Assembly: GCA_026770025.1 (NCBI GenBank)
Contig: JAMXDE010000012.1
Coordinates: 1,426,001 to 1,490,000 of the forward strand
DNA: 64,000 bases
Direction of reading: 5' to 3'
Source of the DNA: Craspedostauros australis
Taxonomy: Eukaryota; Bacillariophyta; Bacillariophyceae; Mastogloiales; Achnanthaceae
Part shown: positions 29,205 to 39,686 of the stretch, one piece after another
Numbering within the stretch: position 1 is the first letter of the stretch
Layout: every line of letters starts with the position of its first letter
The notes under the pieces: generated by a model
The model's database searches: none
Told to the model about the DNA's origin: nothing
Seen by the model: the letters and a program-made list of their open reading frames with translations, nothing else
Program-made: the position numbers and the translations under genes

Positions 29205-32200
29205 TCATCCATACAATGAGGAGGCAGAGCTGCTGATGGATGACCCATTGTGTTCCAGTCGATGGACGAACTGTTCTGGGATGGGCACCTCCTTGCGATC
29301 ACCGGCTGGCCCGACAGGCAAGGACGCAGACATTTCGGTGCTCATGCTCGTGACGAAGGTAGTGACTTCGACACTCTCCGCGCTCAGCCAGCACAGCACG
29401 CCCGTGGAGGTATCGATGGAGAACGTGGGGCAGATGCCGTTGGTTTGCGCACCGATCTTGTTGCTGTTCACGATCTCGCATGTGCTGATGACGGTGTCGA
29501 AGACCAAGTTGAACTTCGAGCAGTTCTCCACGACGATGGAGTTGCACTTGCCCTTGACGGTGATTGTGACGCCATGGCAGTCGGTGATCAACAGCTTCAG
29601 CGCGGGCGTCGTGCAGTCGAACGTCAGCATGTTCGATCCGTAGTGCTTTTCAACCGACTTCTTTGTTTGCTTGGAGATGATGCACCTGTTGCCCTGCTTG
29701 GTGAATTCGGCAAAGTTCTCTGTTATTGCCGGGCGAGGGGAAGCGCTGCTGTTGCCGCGTTTCTCGTTGACTGAGGTGGTTGCTTGTGCGACTGTTACCG
29801 TTTGCTGTGTTGCAGTTCTGGCCTTCGCCGATGCTTTGGGTGTTGCCATGGAAGCTGATGTCGAGCCTGATCCTGACGTTTTCGACGTTGATGCAGACAC
29901 TGATGGACAGTCTGGCTGCGGCACGGACGTGGAAGCTGCTGTCGAGCCTGATTCTGATGTTTTCGACTTCGACGTCGGCGCAGACGCTGATGGACAGTCT
30001 GGGAGCGACACGGACACGGAACCTGACAAGGTGGATGCTGAGATTGATCGTGCGGAGTCTTCGCCGATGGACATGTCTGTTGTCGTTGTTCGAATGGTGG
30101 TCACAGACGATTTGCCTTCATCTTCATCCTTGTCTTCCGCATGTACTTTGGCAGTAGCACTGGACAAAAACTTCGTTGCATCCGGTGGCTGATTGACCGA
30201 TCGTGTCCCAGCACGTTCCTGCTTCGAGTTGGTACTTTTGGTTGTGCTGTTGGTGGTTCTCTCACTCCTTCGACTGATCCAACTCTTTCCACTCTTTGTG
30301 GATCCAACGCTGGCGCTCGAACTTCGGCGTCCTTGTTCTCCTGAAGTCTTCGATCCACGGGAAGAGATACTGCCGGTGCTGATGGCTTTGGTATTTGTCT
30401 TCTTGCTACTGTTGCTGCTGATGCTGTTGCTGCTGCCGTTCTTAGTCTGCTTCGTGCTGCTGCTTCCCTTGCTGCCAACGGAACGACCGCCCAAATACTT
30501 GGACAGGAAGTTCCTTGGCTTCTTCTGCTTTCCACGCCGGACGCTGCTCGATTGCGTGCTGCCAGATATACTCTGATCATCTCCCTGTTGCTCTTGCGCC
30601 GGCTTTTGTTCCCGTGTGCTCCGCGTGGTGGAATCAGGCCGACTTCTGCGGCTGCTGGATGAAAGGGACGATGCTGCTCCATCACAGCTGCTGCCTTCGG
30701 ACTTACGCTCGTCGCCACTGCAGCAATCATCGTCGTCGGCCGAAGCGAACTTCGTGGTGGAGTTCCGCCGTTGATGCTGCTTCACTGCTACCTGCTTGCT
30801 GACCATCTGCTTCTCCTCCTCCTTGTGCTGCATCTGAATGATGAGGTCGAGCACGGCCTCCGTGGCCTGACTGGATTCGTCCCACTTGGATTCCTCCTCC
30901 TGCCCGAACATGTTGATGAGACCCCCGAGCACGGACGATGCCACGCTGTCCTCATCCATCACTTCACCGACTCGTTTGTTGATCTCGTCGGCGAAGTCTT
31001 TGTCACCGTTCAACAGCCGCACCACGTTCTGATTGATGGCATTCTTTCGACAGCGCTCCAGCACATCGTCTGCGACCTTCGGTGTGACATCGACGAGGAA
31101 GAGCACGGTCTTCAAGTCGATCGCAGCGCCGGAATGGCATGCGTAGTACAGAGGGATGTTTCCGAAGTCATCTTCCTTCGTCCAGTCGTTCCCCTCGGCC
31201 TTGTGGAATTTCTCCAATGCCTCCAGGTTACCGAGCTTGGCTGCAATCCAAGGATCGAAAGAATCGTTGGACGCTGCATCGACGTCATCCAGATCTTCGA
31301 ACAAGGCAACGATTTCATTCTTTGCGTGGAGGGATGATACGATGCTACGAGATGAATCGCTGCCACCGTCATCGCGTGTTGATGGTCGTGAACGAGGTGT
31401 GCTTGTGACGGGAACGGCATTTCTATTCGCGTTCTCACCACCATCGTTCTCGGGATCGTTGCCATTGTCATTTCTGGCATCAGCGCTGGTGCCATTGTCA
31501 GTGCTGGTGGTGTTCATCAGTACTTGAGATAGTTTGGCTGCTGTTGCTGCTGTTGTGGACTTGTTCGAACCCTGTGCACTGTGGACACTCCTGGCTGATC
31601 CCTCGGATGCTGCGGACTCTCCATCACGATTGGATTGCATCGAATCAACGGGCGGTGTTGATGTATTACTGGGCGCTGGCTTGTGCGTGGTGGCGTTGGC
31701 GACAGCATGGGGTCCAAGACCAATGGCCTCAACGACCATGGAGATGATGGAGGAGTCTGAAACGACCGGCTTGATGTCGGCCTGTTCGCCAGAAGCACCG
31801 GACTCCGCACTTGAGACATCTTCGACTATCGGTGCCCTGCGCACTTGCATAGTGTCAGACGTTTCGTTGGATTTTGCGGTTGTTCGTGTTGTCGATGTTG
31901 TTGATTTGGCAGAGTGGATGGATGTGTCACTACCGTTTGCACGCTTGGCGGAGACTTGCTTGGATGCCGCGATTTCGTCGTCGCCAGACTTCAAGGCTGC
32001 CGCCGTCTGTGCGCCAATGGGATCATCAGTTGATGATCTGGACAACCTGGCCGAAGCCTTCGATTTAGACGACAGCGTGTCGGTGGATTTGTTTGATTTG
32101 CTGGATTTTTCAGACTTCGTTGTGTCCATTGTGTCATCTCCGTCATCCGCATGCGACGCGCTGGTGAGGTCGCTGGTCTTGCATGTTGCTTCCGATGCCG

Positions 32201-33485
32201 ACGACTTGCTCTTCTTGATCATCTTCAGCGATTGTGCCGATTTGCTGGTAGAGTTGACGGAGGTTGTGGTGGCATGATTCTTTGTCGCGGCGTTGCTGTC
32301 GCCGAGACTGATGTTGCTCGCGTTTGCGCTGGTCTTGGATGGTGCGATTGATGCTGTCCTTTCGCTCATTATGGCGTTGACTTCGTCGGTGTCATCTCCA
32401 TTGTCCGAAGAGGTCGTGGAGTCCACGCAAGTTGGAGCCTCGGAGAAGATTGTGCTGTTCGCATGGTCGGAGTCATTGGGCATGATGCGCTCTCGCGCCG
32501 ACACTTTCTGCATGGATCTGAGAAAGAGACGGCGAGGATCGGCACGGGCTTGGTTGCTGCCGAAGGAGAACCGCGAGCGGAATGACCGGGTGGATTTCGT
32601 GGAGATCGTGCTGTCGTCTTCGTATTCGCTGCTTGCCATGGAGGAGTAGCCATGACCTTCGATGTTGCCGTCGAGCGCAGTCTCATCCTCGTCTTCCTCG
32701 TCATGATCCTCTTCACTGTCGTCTTTTTCCTTGTTGGCCTGTTCAGCTTGGTGACGGTACTTTGCCAGTAGCTTCGATTTTCTCGTCTCCTTGCCGCCGA
32801 CGTTCGGGGAAGATTTGGGGGCTTCAGCCGCATCGCGTTGATCTTGGGAAGCAGCTCTGGATGTCTGTGCAGCGCTATCCCTCACCTCATGGACCATTCT
32901 GGCAGGACCACGCGGTGTCAGTTGCAACCCCTTGAGCGAAGCCATCTTGGGTGATGACAGTGTTCCCGGCATCTCACCTCTCTGATGTCTCGAGCTCGTG
33001 GATGGTTTCGCAGTCGAGGTTGCAACATGGAAGACGCACTCGATGTCAGCCTCATCGGCTTGACCATTGACAGTCTCCCACGCGTTGACGTTCGTAATGT
33101 CCATCATCGTTGCACTCTCCAATACGATGTGATGGTTGGGTATCGCGTTCCGACTTTCATCGACACTGTCCCTGTCCCTGTGGCTGCCGTAGCTTCCGTA
33201 GTTGGCAGACACTCCTGTCCGACCATCGAGCTCCAACGACCTGGCCAGCTTGGCTGGTGGCGAGGTTCTTCTGCCTCTCGCGTTCTTCTTCTCCTTCTCG
33301 TTCTCGCCATCATTCTCCATCTCCCTCACTTTCATGTACATCTTGGTGTACATCCTCTTCCACGTCTTCTTCCTCGTCGTTTCGTCCATGTCCATGAACT
33401 TGCTGATCTTCCGCGTATCGATGGCGGGACAGCACAGATGCTTCAGCATCACGTCATCTGACGACGTGGATGCGCTCGTCTTCAT
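29205..33485 (-). CDS. Giant disordered protein with ankyrin-like segment and C-terminal cyclase-associated-protein (CARP) domain
   Basis: An uninterrupted 1426-residue frame. Residues 1-~730 and ~850-1250 are Ser/Thr/Lys/Asp-rich and low complexity. At ~735-840 lies an ankyrin-like segment (DPWIAAKLGNLEALEKF, then GNIPLYYACHSGA). The last ~165 residues match the C-terminal actin-binding domain of CAP/Srv2: LLITDCHGVTITVKGKCNSI, VVENCSKFNLVFDTV, EIVNSNKIGAQTNG, PTFSIDTSTGVLCWLS, and the ending RKEVPIPEQFVHRL matching the CAP end motif PVPEQF. The beta-helix domain binds ADP-actin and recycles monomers. The CAP N-terminal helical domain and poly-Pro region are absent. Role: probably an actin-linked scaffold. 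The start at 33485 (MKTSAST...) is the first Met in the frame. Confidence 0.82.
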   Translation of the reverse strand: MKTSASTSSDDVMLKHLCCPAIDTRKISKFMDMDETTRKKTWKRMYTKMYMKVREMENDGENEKEKKNARGRRTSPPAKLARSLELDGRTGVSANYGSYGSHRDRDSVDESRNAIPNHHIVLESATMMDITNVNAWETVNGQADEADIECVFHVATSTAKPSTSSRHQRGEMPGTLSSPKMASLKGLQLTPRGPARMVHEVRDSAAQTSRAASQDQRDAAEAPKSSPNVGGKETRKSKLLAKYRHQAEQANKEKDDSEEDHDEEDEDETALDGNIEGHGYSSMASSEYEDDSTISTKSTRSFRSRFSFGSNQARADPRRLFLRSMQKVSARERIMPNDSDHANSTIFSEAPTCVDSTTSSDNGDDTDEVNAIMSERTASIAPSKTSANASNISLGDSNAATKNHATTTSVNSTSKSAQSLKMIKKSKSSASEATCKTSDLTSASHADDGDDTMDTTKSEKSSKSNKSTDTLSSKSKASARLSRSSTDDPIGAQTAAALKSGDDEIAASKQVSAKRANGSDTSIHSAKSTTSTTRTTAKSNETSDTMQVRRAPIVEDVSSAESGASGEQADIKPVVSDSSIISMVVEAIGLGPHAVANATTHKPAPSNTSTPPVDSMQSNRDGESAASEGSARSVHSAQGSNKSTTAATAAKLSQVLMNTTSTDNGTSADARNDNGNDPENDGGENANRNAVPVTSTPRSRPSTRDDGGSDSSRSIVSSLHAKNEIVALFEDLDDVDAASNDSFDPWIAAKLGNLEALEKFHKAEGNDWTKEDDFGNIPLYYACHSGAAIDLKTVLFLVDVTPKVADDVLERCRKNAINQNVVRLLNGDKDFADEINKRVGEVMDEDSVASSVLGGLINMFGQEEESKWDESSQATEAVLDLIIQMQHKEEEKQMVSKQVAVKQHQRRNSTTKFASADDDDCCSGDERKSEGSSCDGAASSLSSSSRRSRPDSTTRSTREQKPAQEQQGDDQSISGSTQSSSVRRGKQKKPRNFLSKYLGGRSVGSKGSSSTKQTKNGSSNSISSNSSKKTNTKAISTGSISSRGSKTSGEQGRRSSSASVGSTKSGKSWISRRSERTTNSTTKSTNSKQERAGTRSVNQPPDATKFLSSATAKVHAEDKDEDEGKSSVTTIRTTTTDMSIGEDSARSISASTLSGSVSVSLPDCPSASAPTSKSKTSESGSTAASTSVPQPDCPSVSASTSKTSGSGSTSASMATPKASAKARTATQQTVTVAQATTSVNEKRGNSSASPRPAITENFAEFTKQGNRCIISKQTKKSVEKHYGSNMLTFDCTTPALKLLITDCHGVTITVKGKCNSIVVENCSKFNLVFDTVISTCEIVNSNKIGAQTNGICPTFSIDTSTGVLCWLSAESVEVTTFVTSMSTEMSASLPVGPAGDRKEVPIPEQFVHRLEHNGSSISSSASSLYG

Positions 33486-34574
33486 GGTTGCTCGCTCACT
33501 ACTAATATCACCACCGAGTGCTTATGTTTGCGTGGTCTCGCACTACCACTACGGCTTGCACTTTGCGCTTCCAGTTGCAGAGTTGCGCTTGAACACTCAG
33601 TTTCACTTCGGTGGTTGGGACCCCTGAAGGTGCCAACAAATGGGGCAGGCAATGGTGAGTTGGGAGCGTGATGCGTTCGTTTCGTTTCCGTTTGTCTCGT
33701 TGTGGATGTGGGGATGGGAAGGAACCTTCGTGATGTTCTCTGGAGTCAGTCTTCTCTCAAGACATAGCAATCTCACAGAGCGGAGCACAAGCAGAAACAT
33801 TCCGTTGTCTTCTGGTGGCTTTGTTCGGTGCTCAACCATCAAGATACGAGGACACGCCAGTGATTCGAGTTGACCTCGCCAAATCGCCTCCATCCACACC
33901 GTTGTTGCCTCGTTTCGTGCATGGAAGAAGAACAGGAGAAACCAACATCAGCGAAACCACAACGTTTGTGAGCCCGGAAGTGGGCGATCGCTGGTTCGGC
34001 TGGCTTCTTCTCCAATTATCGTAGATATGTCTCATGCGACATTCAATGTGGAGATGACATAACACACCTCAGTTTTGGGCGATTCGCAATCGTCACGGTT
34101 GTGGACGTTGCAACAGGCGAAATCTGATCAGAAATCTTGCATGTTCGAGAAGAACTAGTGAATTATTGCATGTTCTGCGAACCATCAGAAGTGCACAAAT
34201 CACGTTTTTGAACATAAATGATCATTAATATGGAAAGAAGCGTTTTTGTCGAAAGTTGAATTCTGTCCTCGTCGCTATTGTTGCGTATTTTATCCTATTT
34301 TCTGTGGCAATTGCAGTCGATGTAGTCCAATATTACATTTAGGACATCGCGTTGCTTCGCTCCTGTTCATTCTGAGAGAACACACAAAGAAATAACAACA
34401 ACGACAATGATCTTGAACATGGATGTGACACACAACTCGCCAACTCCCTCCATCCACTTCATCCCATCCCCCAATGAAGATAGAGGCAAGGACACGACAG
34501 CGATCATTCCTGAAGTACGAGCACGACAACGAGTGCTCCACCGCTGCGCACAGACACGAGAATAGAGAGGAGCG
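33486..34574. other. Divergent spacer between the CAP-domain gene and TMEM19
   Basis: About 1.1 kb, probably holding two divergent promoters. No supported gene. 34180-34320 is A/T-rich (AACATAAATGATCATTAATATGG, GCGTATTTTATCC). No repeat or RNA gene noticed. Confidence 0.45.
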
Positions 34575-35462
34575 ATGGATCCGTTCGGTCTGAAGACGAC
34601 GGCGCTGGCGTTCGCCGTCGCCACATCGATATGCGCCCGCGCCATCAAGCGCAAGTCGCTGACTCCGTCTGGCACCGTGGCGGCCTTCGCCGTGGGTTTC
34701 CTCTCGGTGGTCACAGGACTGCGCGGCATGTCCCTCCTCGTGTTCTACCAAGTCGCGACGAAGGCCACCAAGTACAAGGCCGAGCTGAAGCTGAAACAGG
34801 ACGCGACGGCTGAAAGTTCATCACAACGCGGGCCTTCGCAGGTGCTGGCGTGCAGCGCGTTGGCGGTTGCGCTGGGTCTTTGGCACGCGTACAAGCACGG
34901 GGCGGAGCGGCCCATCGATTTCGCGCAGTACACACAGCAATCGCATCTGGCATGCGCCATCCTGGCCCACCATGCGACGTGCCTGGCCGACACTCTGGCA
35001 TCCGAACTCGGCATGCTGGCCACGACATCCCCGGTCCTCATCACGCAGCCCTGGCGGACTGTGCCGCCCGGTACGAACGGCGGTGTGACAGTTTGGGGCA
35101 CGGCGTGCAGCGCGTTGGGAGGTTTCATCATCGCGCTGGCCACGATACTGTGGGATGCCATGTCCGGTCTCCTCGCATTCGGCGATGTCACGTACGTGCT
35201 GCAGATACTGATGTTCGGATCGATTTGCGGGTTGGCGGGGTCGTTCTTTGATTCCCTCTTGGGGGCGGTCGTGCAGGAGACGTACTGGGATGAGGAGCGC
35301 AAGCTGATCTACCACGCTCACACGGAGAACAGACCCAAGACGGCCAAGCTGCTGACGGGGAGCGACATCCTCAACAATGAGCAAGTGAACCTGGTCAGCG
35401 TCGCCATCACGACGTTCCTCGGTGGATACGTCATCGGGCCTTTCATCTTTGGATCTGCATGA
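34575..35462 (+). CDS. TMEM19/DUF92 family membrane protein
   Basis: 295 residues with about six membrane segments. Family features: the early motif KRKSLTPSGTVAAFAVGF, GMSLLVFYQVATKATKYK, HATCLADTLASELG, PWRTVPPGTNGGVTVWGT and the late GSFFDSLLGAVVQETYW. The family includes animal TMEM19 and plant VTE6, the phytyl-phosphate kinase of tocopherol synthesis, so a kinase acting on an isoprenoid phosphate is possible but unproven. Length is close to TMEM19. The second half keeps the conserved Asp-rich turns (HHATCLADT; LWDAMSG). The YEATS gene follows on the same strand 465 bases later. Confidence 0.88.
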   Translation: MDPFGLKTTALAFAVATSICARAIKRKSLTPSGTVAAFAVGFLSVVTGLRGMSLLVFYQVATKATKYKAELKLKQDATAESSSQRGPSQVLACSALAVALGLWHAYKHGAERPIDFAQYTQQSHLACAILAHHATCLADTLASELGMLATTSPVLITQPWRTVPPGTNGGVTVWGTACSALGGFIIALATILWDAMSGLLAFGDVTYVLQILMFGSICGLAGSFFDSLLGAVVQETYWDEERKLIYHAHTENRPKTAKLLTGSDILNNEQVNLVSVAITTFLGGYVIGPFIFGSA

Positions 35463-35926
35463 GTACTAGAAATGACCTCTTTGTTGGTTGCACGAGTATG
35501 GGGTGGCTTGGTATTGCATGTCGTGTCGTGTCGTGAGCAAGTGTGGTTGTCCTTCAAACTGGATCATCATCGTCAACGCACACGAGACTGAATTGAATTG
35601 AGTTGAGTTGGTCATAGCAGGAGAAAGGATGTTGCACAATCTTCGGGTGTGTATTTAGTCGAGTGCATAGTGTAATATAATATTTGTCATGGATGCTACA
35701 AGTACTTCGACGAGGCTGAGGTTGTAACAATCATCAAACATCGTTGGATTGTTCGACTCGATGGACTAACAACGTGACCATGGCGGATTCTGCCGTTCGC
35801 CGTGTTTTTGTGATTGCAATTGCGCCAAGAAGAGTCCACAACCAACAATCGGAACCCACACAAGATCACAGACAACCCAGCTCTTACTCTTTTCATACTA
35901 TTACTATACAAGAAGTAACGGCCACC
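35463..35926. other. Intergenic spacer with A/T island
   Basis: No gene. A/T island near 35670-35690 (GTGTAATATAATATTTGTC). The frame of the YEATS gene is open upstream, but the Kozak-like GCCACCATGA at 35921-35930 decides the start. Confidence 0.45.
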
Positions 35927-37097
35927 ATGAGCAACAGAATGGCAACGACGGCCAATTCAGTCACAACGCGTCGACGCCGATCGACCGCCACCAGATCATC
36001 GTCGCGACGCAGCACGCGTGGCACGACGCAAGACGAGAACCAGCAGCATGACAAACGCACCACCAACACGGTGGCCTGCGTGCCGATCATCTTCGGCAGC
36101 ATCGCGTTTTACCTTGGCAAGAAGGCCGATGAATTCCAGACGCATCAATGGACGTTGTTCGTGCGCGGACCCAACCATGAGGATCTCAGCCATTGCATTG
36201 CGAAGGTCGTCTTTCAGCTGCATGCCTCGTTCAGCCAGCCCACGAGGGAGGTCACGGATCCGCCGTACGAGGTCACGGAGCGCGGCTGGGGAGAGTTCGA
36301 AGCGCAGATACGGATAATATGGAAGGATGCGACGGAGAGGCCCACCGTGGTGAGTGCGACGCTTTCATTGTTGGGGTTGCCATCGTCATTGGGTTCATGG
36401 TTGCTCCTTTCAAGACCGCATAATCTCCGCGGAACGAAGTCTGTTCTATAATACAATATGACATTCACATCTCTCTCACCGTCGCACCACGTGTACCAAC
36501 ATTTGCATCTGATGCACGCGACAGGTCAACCACGGCATCAAGCTGTATCCGCCAGGCGCGCCGCGCAATGCCTTACCCAGCGGCGACAACATCCAGCCCG
36601 TCGTGTCCGAATCGTACGACGAGGTCGTCTTCACGGATCCTCACGAATCCTTCTTCCGCCAATTGCAGCAGCTGCGGACCGCACCCAAATTGGAGATGGC
36701 CAATCGCGAGCATTTGGAGAAGTTCAGCGACGAGGACGTCTTCCTTGCCTTGGTGGAGGCCCAGAAGTATTTGAAAGAGCAGCTGTCGCAAACCAAAGAT
36801 CGGTTCGTGCAAGTATCGAGCGAGTTGGAACAGACGGACATGGAGCTGCATGCGGCGCAGGAGGCGTTCGTGAAGAAGCAGCAGGCTGCCGCGGTGAAGG
36901 CCAAGGCAAGAGCGCCGGCCAAACGGTCGCGGCCCAGTCAGAGCAAGAAGGCAAAGACTGCTGCTGCCGCGGCGGGTGCGACTGCGGCTTCGGCAAAGGC
37001 GACCACATCGGCAGCGTCGTCCAAGGCCAAGACAGGAGCAAAGACCGCCGCATCGACAGCGGCCACGAAAGCTGCGCCGACGACCAAGACATCATAA
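35927..37097 (+). CDS. YEATS domain protein of the Yaf9/GAS41 type, two exons
   Basis: Exons 35927-36349 and 36525-37097 encode 331 residues. After a basic tail (1-45) the YEATS domain spans ~50-175: VPIIFGSIAFYLGKK, HQWTLFVRGPNHEDLS, VVFQLHASFSQPTREV, PPYEVTERGWGEFEAQI, and in exon 2 VVSESYDEVVFTDP. The histone acyl-lysine pocket residues are present (His99, Ser, Trp121-Gly). A coiled coil follows (~200-260), then a Lys/Ala-rich tail like linker histone H1. Yaf9/GAS41 proteins belong to the SWR1 and NuA4/TIP60 chromatin complexes, where they read acylated histone H3 and help deposit H2A.Z. The conserved N-terminal VPII..SIAFYLGKK favours Yaf9/GAS41 over AF9. The start has a GCCACC context. 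Confidence 0.92.
36350..36524 (+). other. Intron of the YEATS gene
   Basis: A 175-base phase-0 intron: GTGAGT donor and CGACAG acceptor. Splicing joins RPTV to VNHGIKLYPP, restoring the YEATS domain that is otherwise broken between two frames. Confidence 0.92.
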
Positions 37098-37555
37098 AGA
37101 ATAAGATTCCTATTCATTCATTGGTTTCATCTCTCCAGAGAGACACCAGGAACATGCACATGATAAAGTACAAGTAATGTTCTGTTGTGCCTTGAGAGTA
37201 TCGAAAGAGCAGAGACGAGGACTTGTTCTTGCGCAAATGCCTGTTTCGTTTGCTGTATGATTCTCGCAGAGTCCTCCATGTCAATGCATTTACTCTAGAG
37301 GAAGATGTGGTCATCTGCCACCCGCTTCCTCCACTATCCGTACGTATCCCGAAATTAGTAAGCATCGTGGACGCAATCGAGCACCAATGTTCTGCTTTCT
37401 TCAGCTTGCGCAGATGTGCTTCCATCGCCCTGCGCTACCACACGATCACGCGCACATCCTATCACGTGCACTCTGGCACAATGTCGTCATATATGCTCAT
37501 ACTCGCACAGGGTGTCGTAGAGAATAGCATGACGGAAAGAAAGCGACCACAGTAT
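37098..37555. other. Convergent intergenic spacer
   Basis: About 460 bases between the convergent YEATS and TRAPPC1 stops; nothing else recognised. Confidence 0.45.
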
Positions 37556-38170
37556 TCACCGAAACCAAATCATCCCCTTCAAGTAATGATCCAACGCCAC
37601 CTCAAAGTTGGTCGACGCGACATCCGGATGCAGGGCATCGTACATCGGCGACCGCACGACGTAGGTGACCCATATCTTTTCGTAGATATGCCGCAGGGCA
37701 TCGCGCACGGCCGAGTTGACGGACGGCGAGGTCATGCCTTGATGTTGCTTGAGCGACGATGGATGATTGCTGCCGCCTCCGCCGGACGCAGGACCCGCAG
37801 CGCCGCCTGCCGATTGCGCGTTCTGGCTGTTGGACGCGGGACCGGACGGCGACGACGTGATGCCGTAGGAGGTCTCGGGCGTGGCGTACAGCGCGAATTT
37901 GAGGCCCGATGCGGTGTCGAAGTTGTAGAGGCACGCGGCGCCCGTCTTGACCATCTGGACGTCGTCCTGCTGGCTGTCGGCCGGAGACAGGTTGCCGCAC
38001 ATCTCCTTGAGGGAGAAGAGCATTCCGAAGACGAGCTTGCGCTGTTCCGACAGCCGCTCCTCCTCATCCGGATTCAGCTTCACCGGTGGTCCGCTTCTCG
38101 CCTGCACGTAGTTCTTCGTGAACAACGTCTTGCCCTTGCGGTCGAAGATGTGGAAGGAATGCACCGTCAT
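37556..38170 (-). CDS. TRAPPC1: TRAPP complex subunit 1 (TRAPPC1/Bet5) with low-complexity insertion
   Basis: 204 residues with a longin fold: MTVHSFHIFDRKGKTLFTKN at the start, RKLVFGMLFSLKEMCGNLSP, YNFDTASGLKFALYATPET, then DALRHIYEKIWVTYVVRSP at the C-terminal half. The family is ~145 residues; the excess is a Gly/Ser/Asn/Ala-rich insertion at ~101-152, placed between the central sheet and the last two helices. TRAPPC1 is a core subunit of the Rab GEF that tethers ER-to-Golgi vesicles. Intronless. The insert is flexible and probably loops out of the complex surface. Confidence 0.92.
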   Translation of the reverse strand: MTVHSFHIFDRKGKTLFTKNYVQARSGPPVKLNPDEEERLSEQRKLVFGMLFSLKEMCGNLSPADSQQDDVQMVKTGAACLYNFDTASGLKFALYATPETSYGITSSPSGPASNSQNAQSAGGAAGPASGGGGSNHPSSLKQHQGMTSPSVNSAVRDALRHIYEKIWVTYVVRSPMYDALHPDVASTNFEVALDHYLKGMIWFR

Positions 38171-39686
38171 CGTTCTTCTATGGATGCTGCTGCTGCTGCG
38201 TGTGTCTATCTATTATACGAGATTGTGTGGTGTGTGCTCTATGTGTGTGTATCTTGCGGTTGTCACTGTGGTTGTGGTTGTGACTCCAATCGTGATGCTC
38301 TGTGTCATCCGGATACTCAAAGCGCGCCATGGTCAACTCTTGAATCCCTCTGTCTTCTTGTTGTTCTTGTCTTGTTTCGTCTTGTTTGTGTTTCCTTTCG
38401 CAATCAGCACAGGCGCCATTTACGAATAAAACCAGTTGAAGAAGAACCACCAATTCACGCTAATGATTGAAGCTAGACTCTGAATGTCCGCAAACACAAC
38501 AACACGAAAAACTGTTGTGCTCCACCCCTGCTCAAGACGACGAACACGGTCACAACACCAAGAGAAAGGGAATCATGAAGGGTGTAGAGACCAAAGAGTG
38601 TGGAAGATGCAGAAAGGCGGTATTGTTGCCGCTTGGGGACTATTATAATAGAGAGTAGAGTAGAGCAGAGCATGTGCCATACCATACGAGTGGCGCACAT
38701 CGAGATGAAGCTGAGGAATCGTTGCAGTTTCATCACCATCGTTGTCTCTTGCTTGCTTCCGGTTGAGCCTGAAGGGAGAGGCCACTTCATCCGCCATCTG
38801 GCTGCAGCACCGCGAGGATGATTTGGTTGGTGGTGGGACAGAGAGATGGGGCTGCTCCTGCAACTTCCTTCGCGAACGTCGGCCATCTGGCGAACCGCCA
38901 ATCAACTCGCGCCGAACTGCGAACTTCCAAAACTGATTTCTTCGGGTGCGTATTGCTTCGCTCTTCAAGGTTCCGAGGGTCACCCGTCGTCTTCGAGGCT
39001 GACTGGTCGAGGCGTTGGACACAATGGATACGATGCATTTCCGAGAGCGGGGAAGAACTTGTGCCTGTGTATCATCTTGGTTGTTTGGGAGAGATTGACC
39101 ATGATGCTCTCTCGTGAATTCTCCAGTCAATTGCGTCTGTGCTCGTGCACGACATCGACGTATCATGACCATCATGGTGGCAGCGGACAGCATGGAGAAA
39201 GGCAAGAGTTCCAGATGATGAAAGTGCACCAGCAGTTTTGATCTTGTAAATGTTTCCAATTATGATTAGGTTTGCATCAGTATCGACTCAATCGCGAGAC
39301 ATGTTACTGGTATCTGCGCAAAGTGACAAGACAATCGCATTCGGCGGTGCACCGCCAATCTAGTGATTGTTGACAGTCGAGAGAGTGGCGGGCATCCAAT
39401 CTGATGCCCTTGACTCGCCTTCACCGGATGTCCATCAGCATCACTGCTGTGCTTGGTCGGCTGTGTCCGAAGTCATCCCGACTGTGTTGTCCGCTTGCCT
39501 CCTTTGGCCGTCGTTGTTGTTGTTGTTATGGTCATTGTTGGTTGGATCCCCGGTGCGATCCTAGCCGCGGGCAGTTGTTGCTGTTGTGCACGCTTGTGTG
39601 CAATACAATGCCACGTTGAGTGCCATGGAGTAGATCAGTTGACTTGAAGTGTTGTTCACAAAAATGTCACGGATCCGGCCGGTTGC
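38171..39686. other. Gene-poor spacer
   Basis: 1.5 kb with no supported gene. A TATTATAATAGAGAGTAGAGTAGAGCAGAG element lies at about 38641-38670. A minus-strand frame at 38573-39259 (228 codons) has no recognisable domain and is not called. Confidence 0.4.

Noticed and set aside
31534..32277. 247-codon plus-strand acidic frame
   Set aside because: Antisense of the disordered part of the CAP-domain protein; Ser/Thr codons there read as Asp/Val on the other strand.
38573..39259. 228-codon minus-strand frame
   Set aside because: No recognised domain; composition like random spacer DNA.
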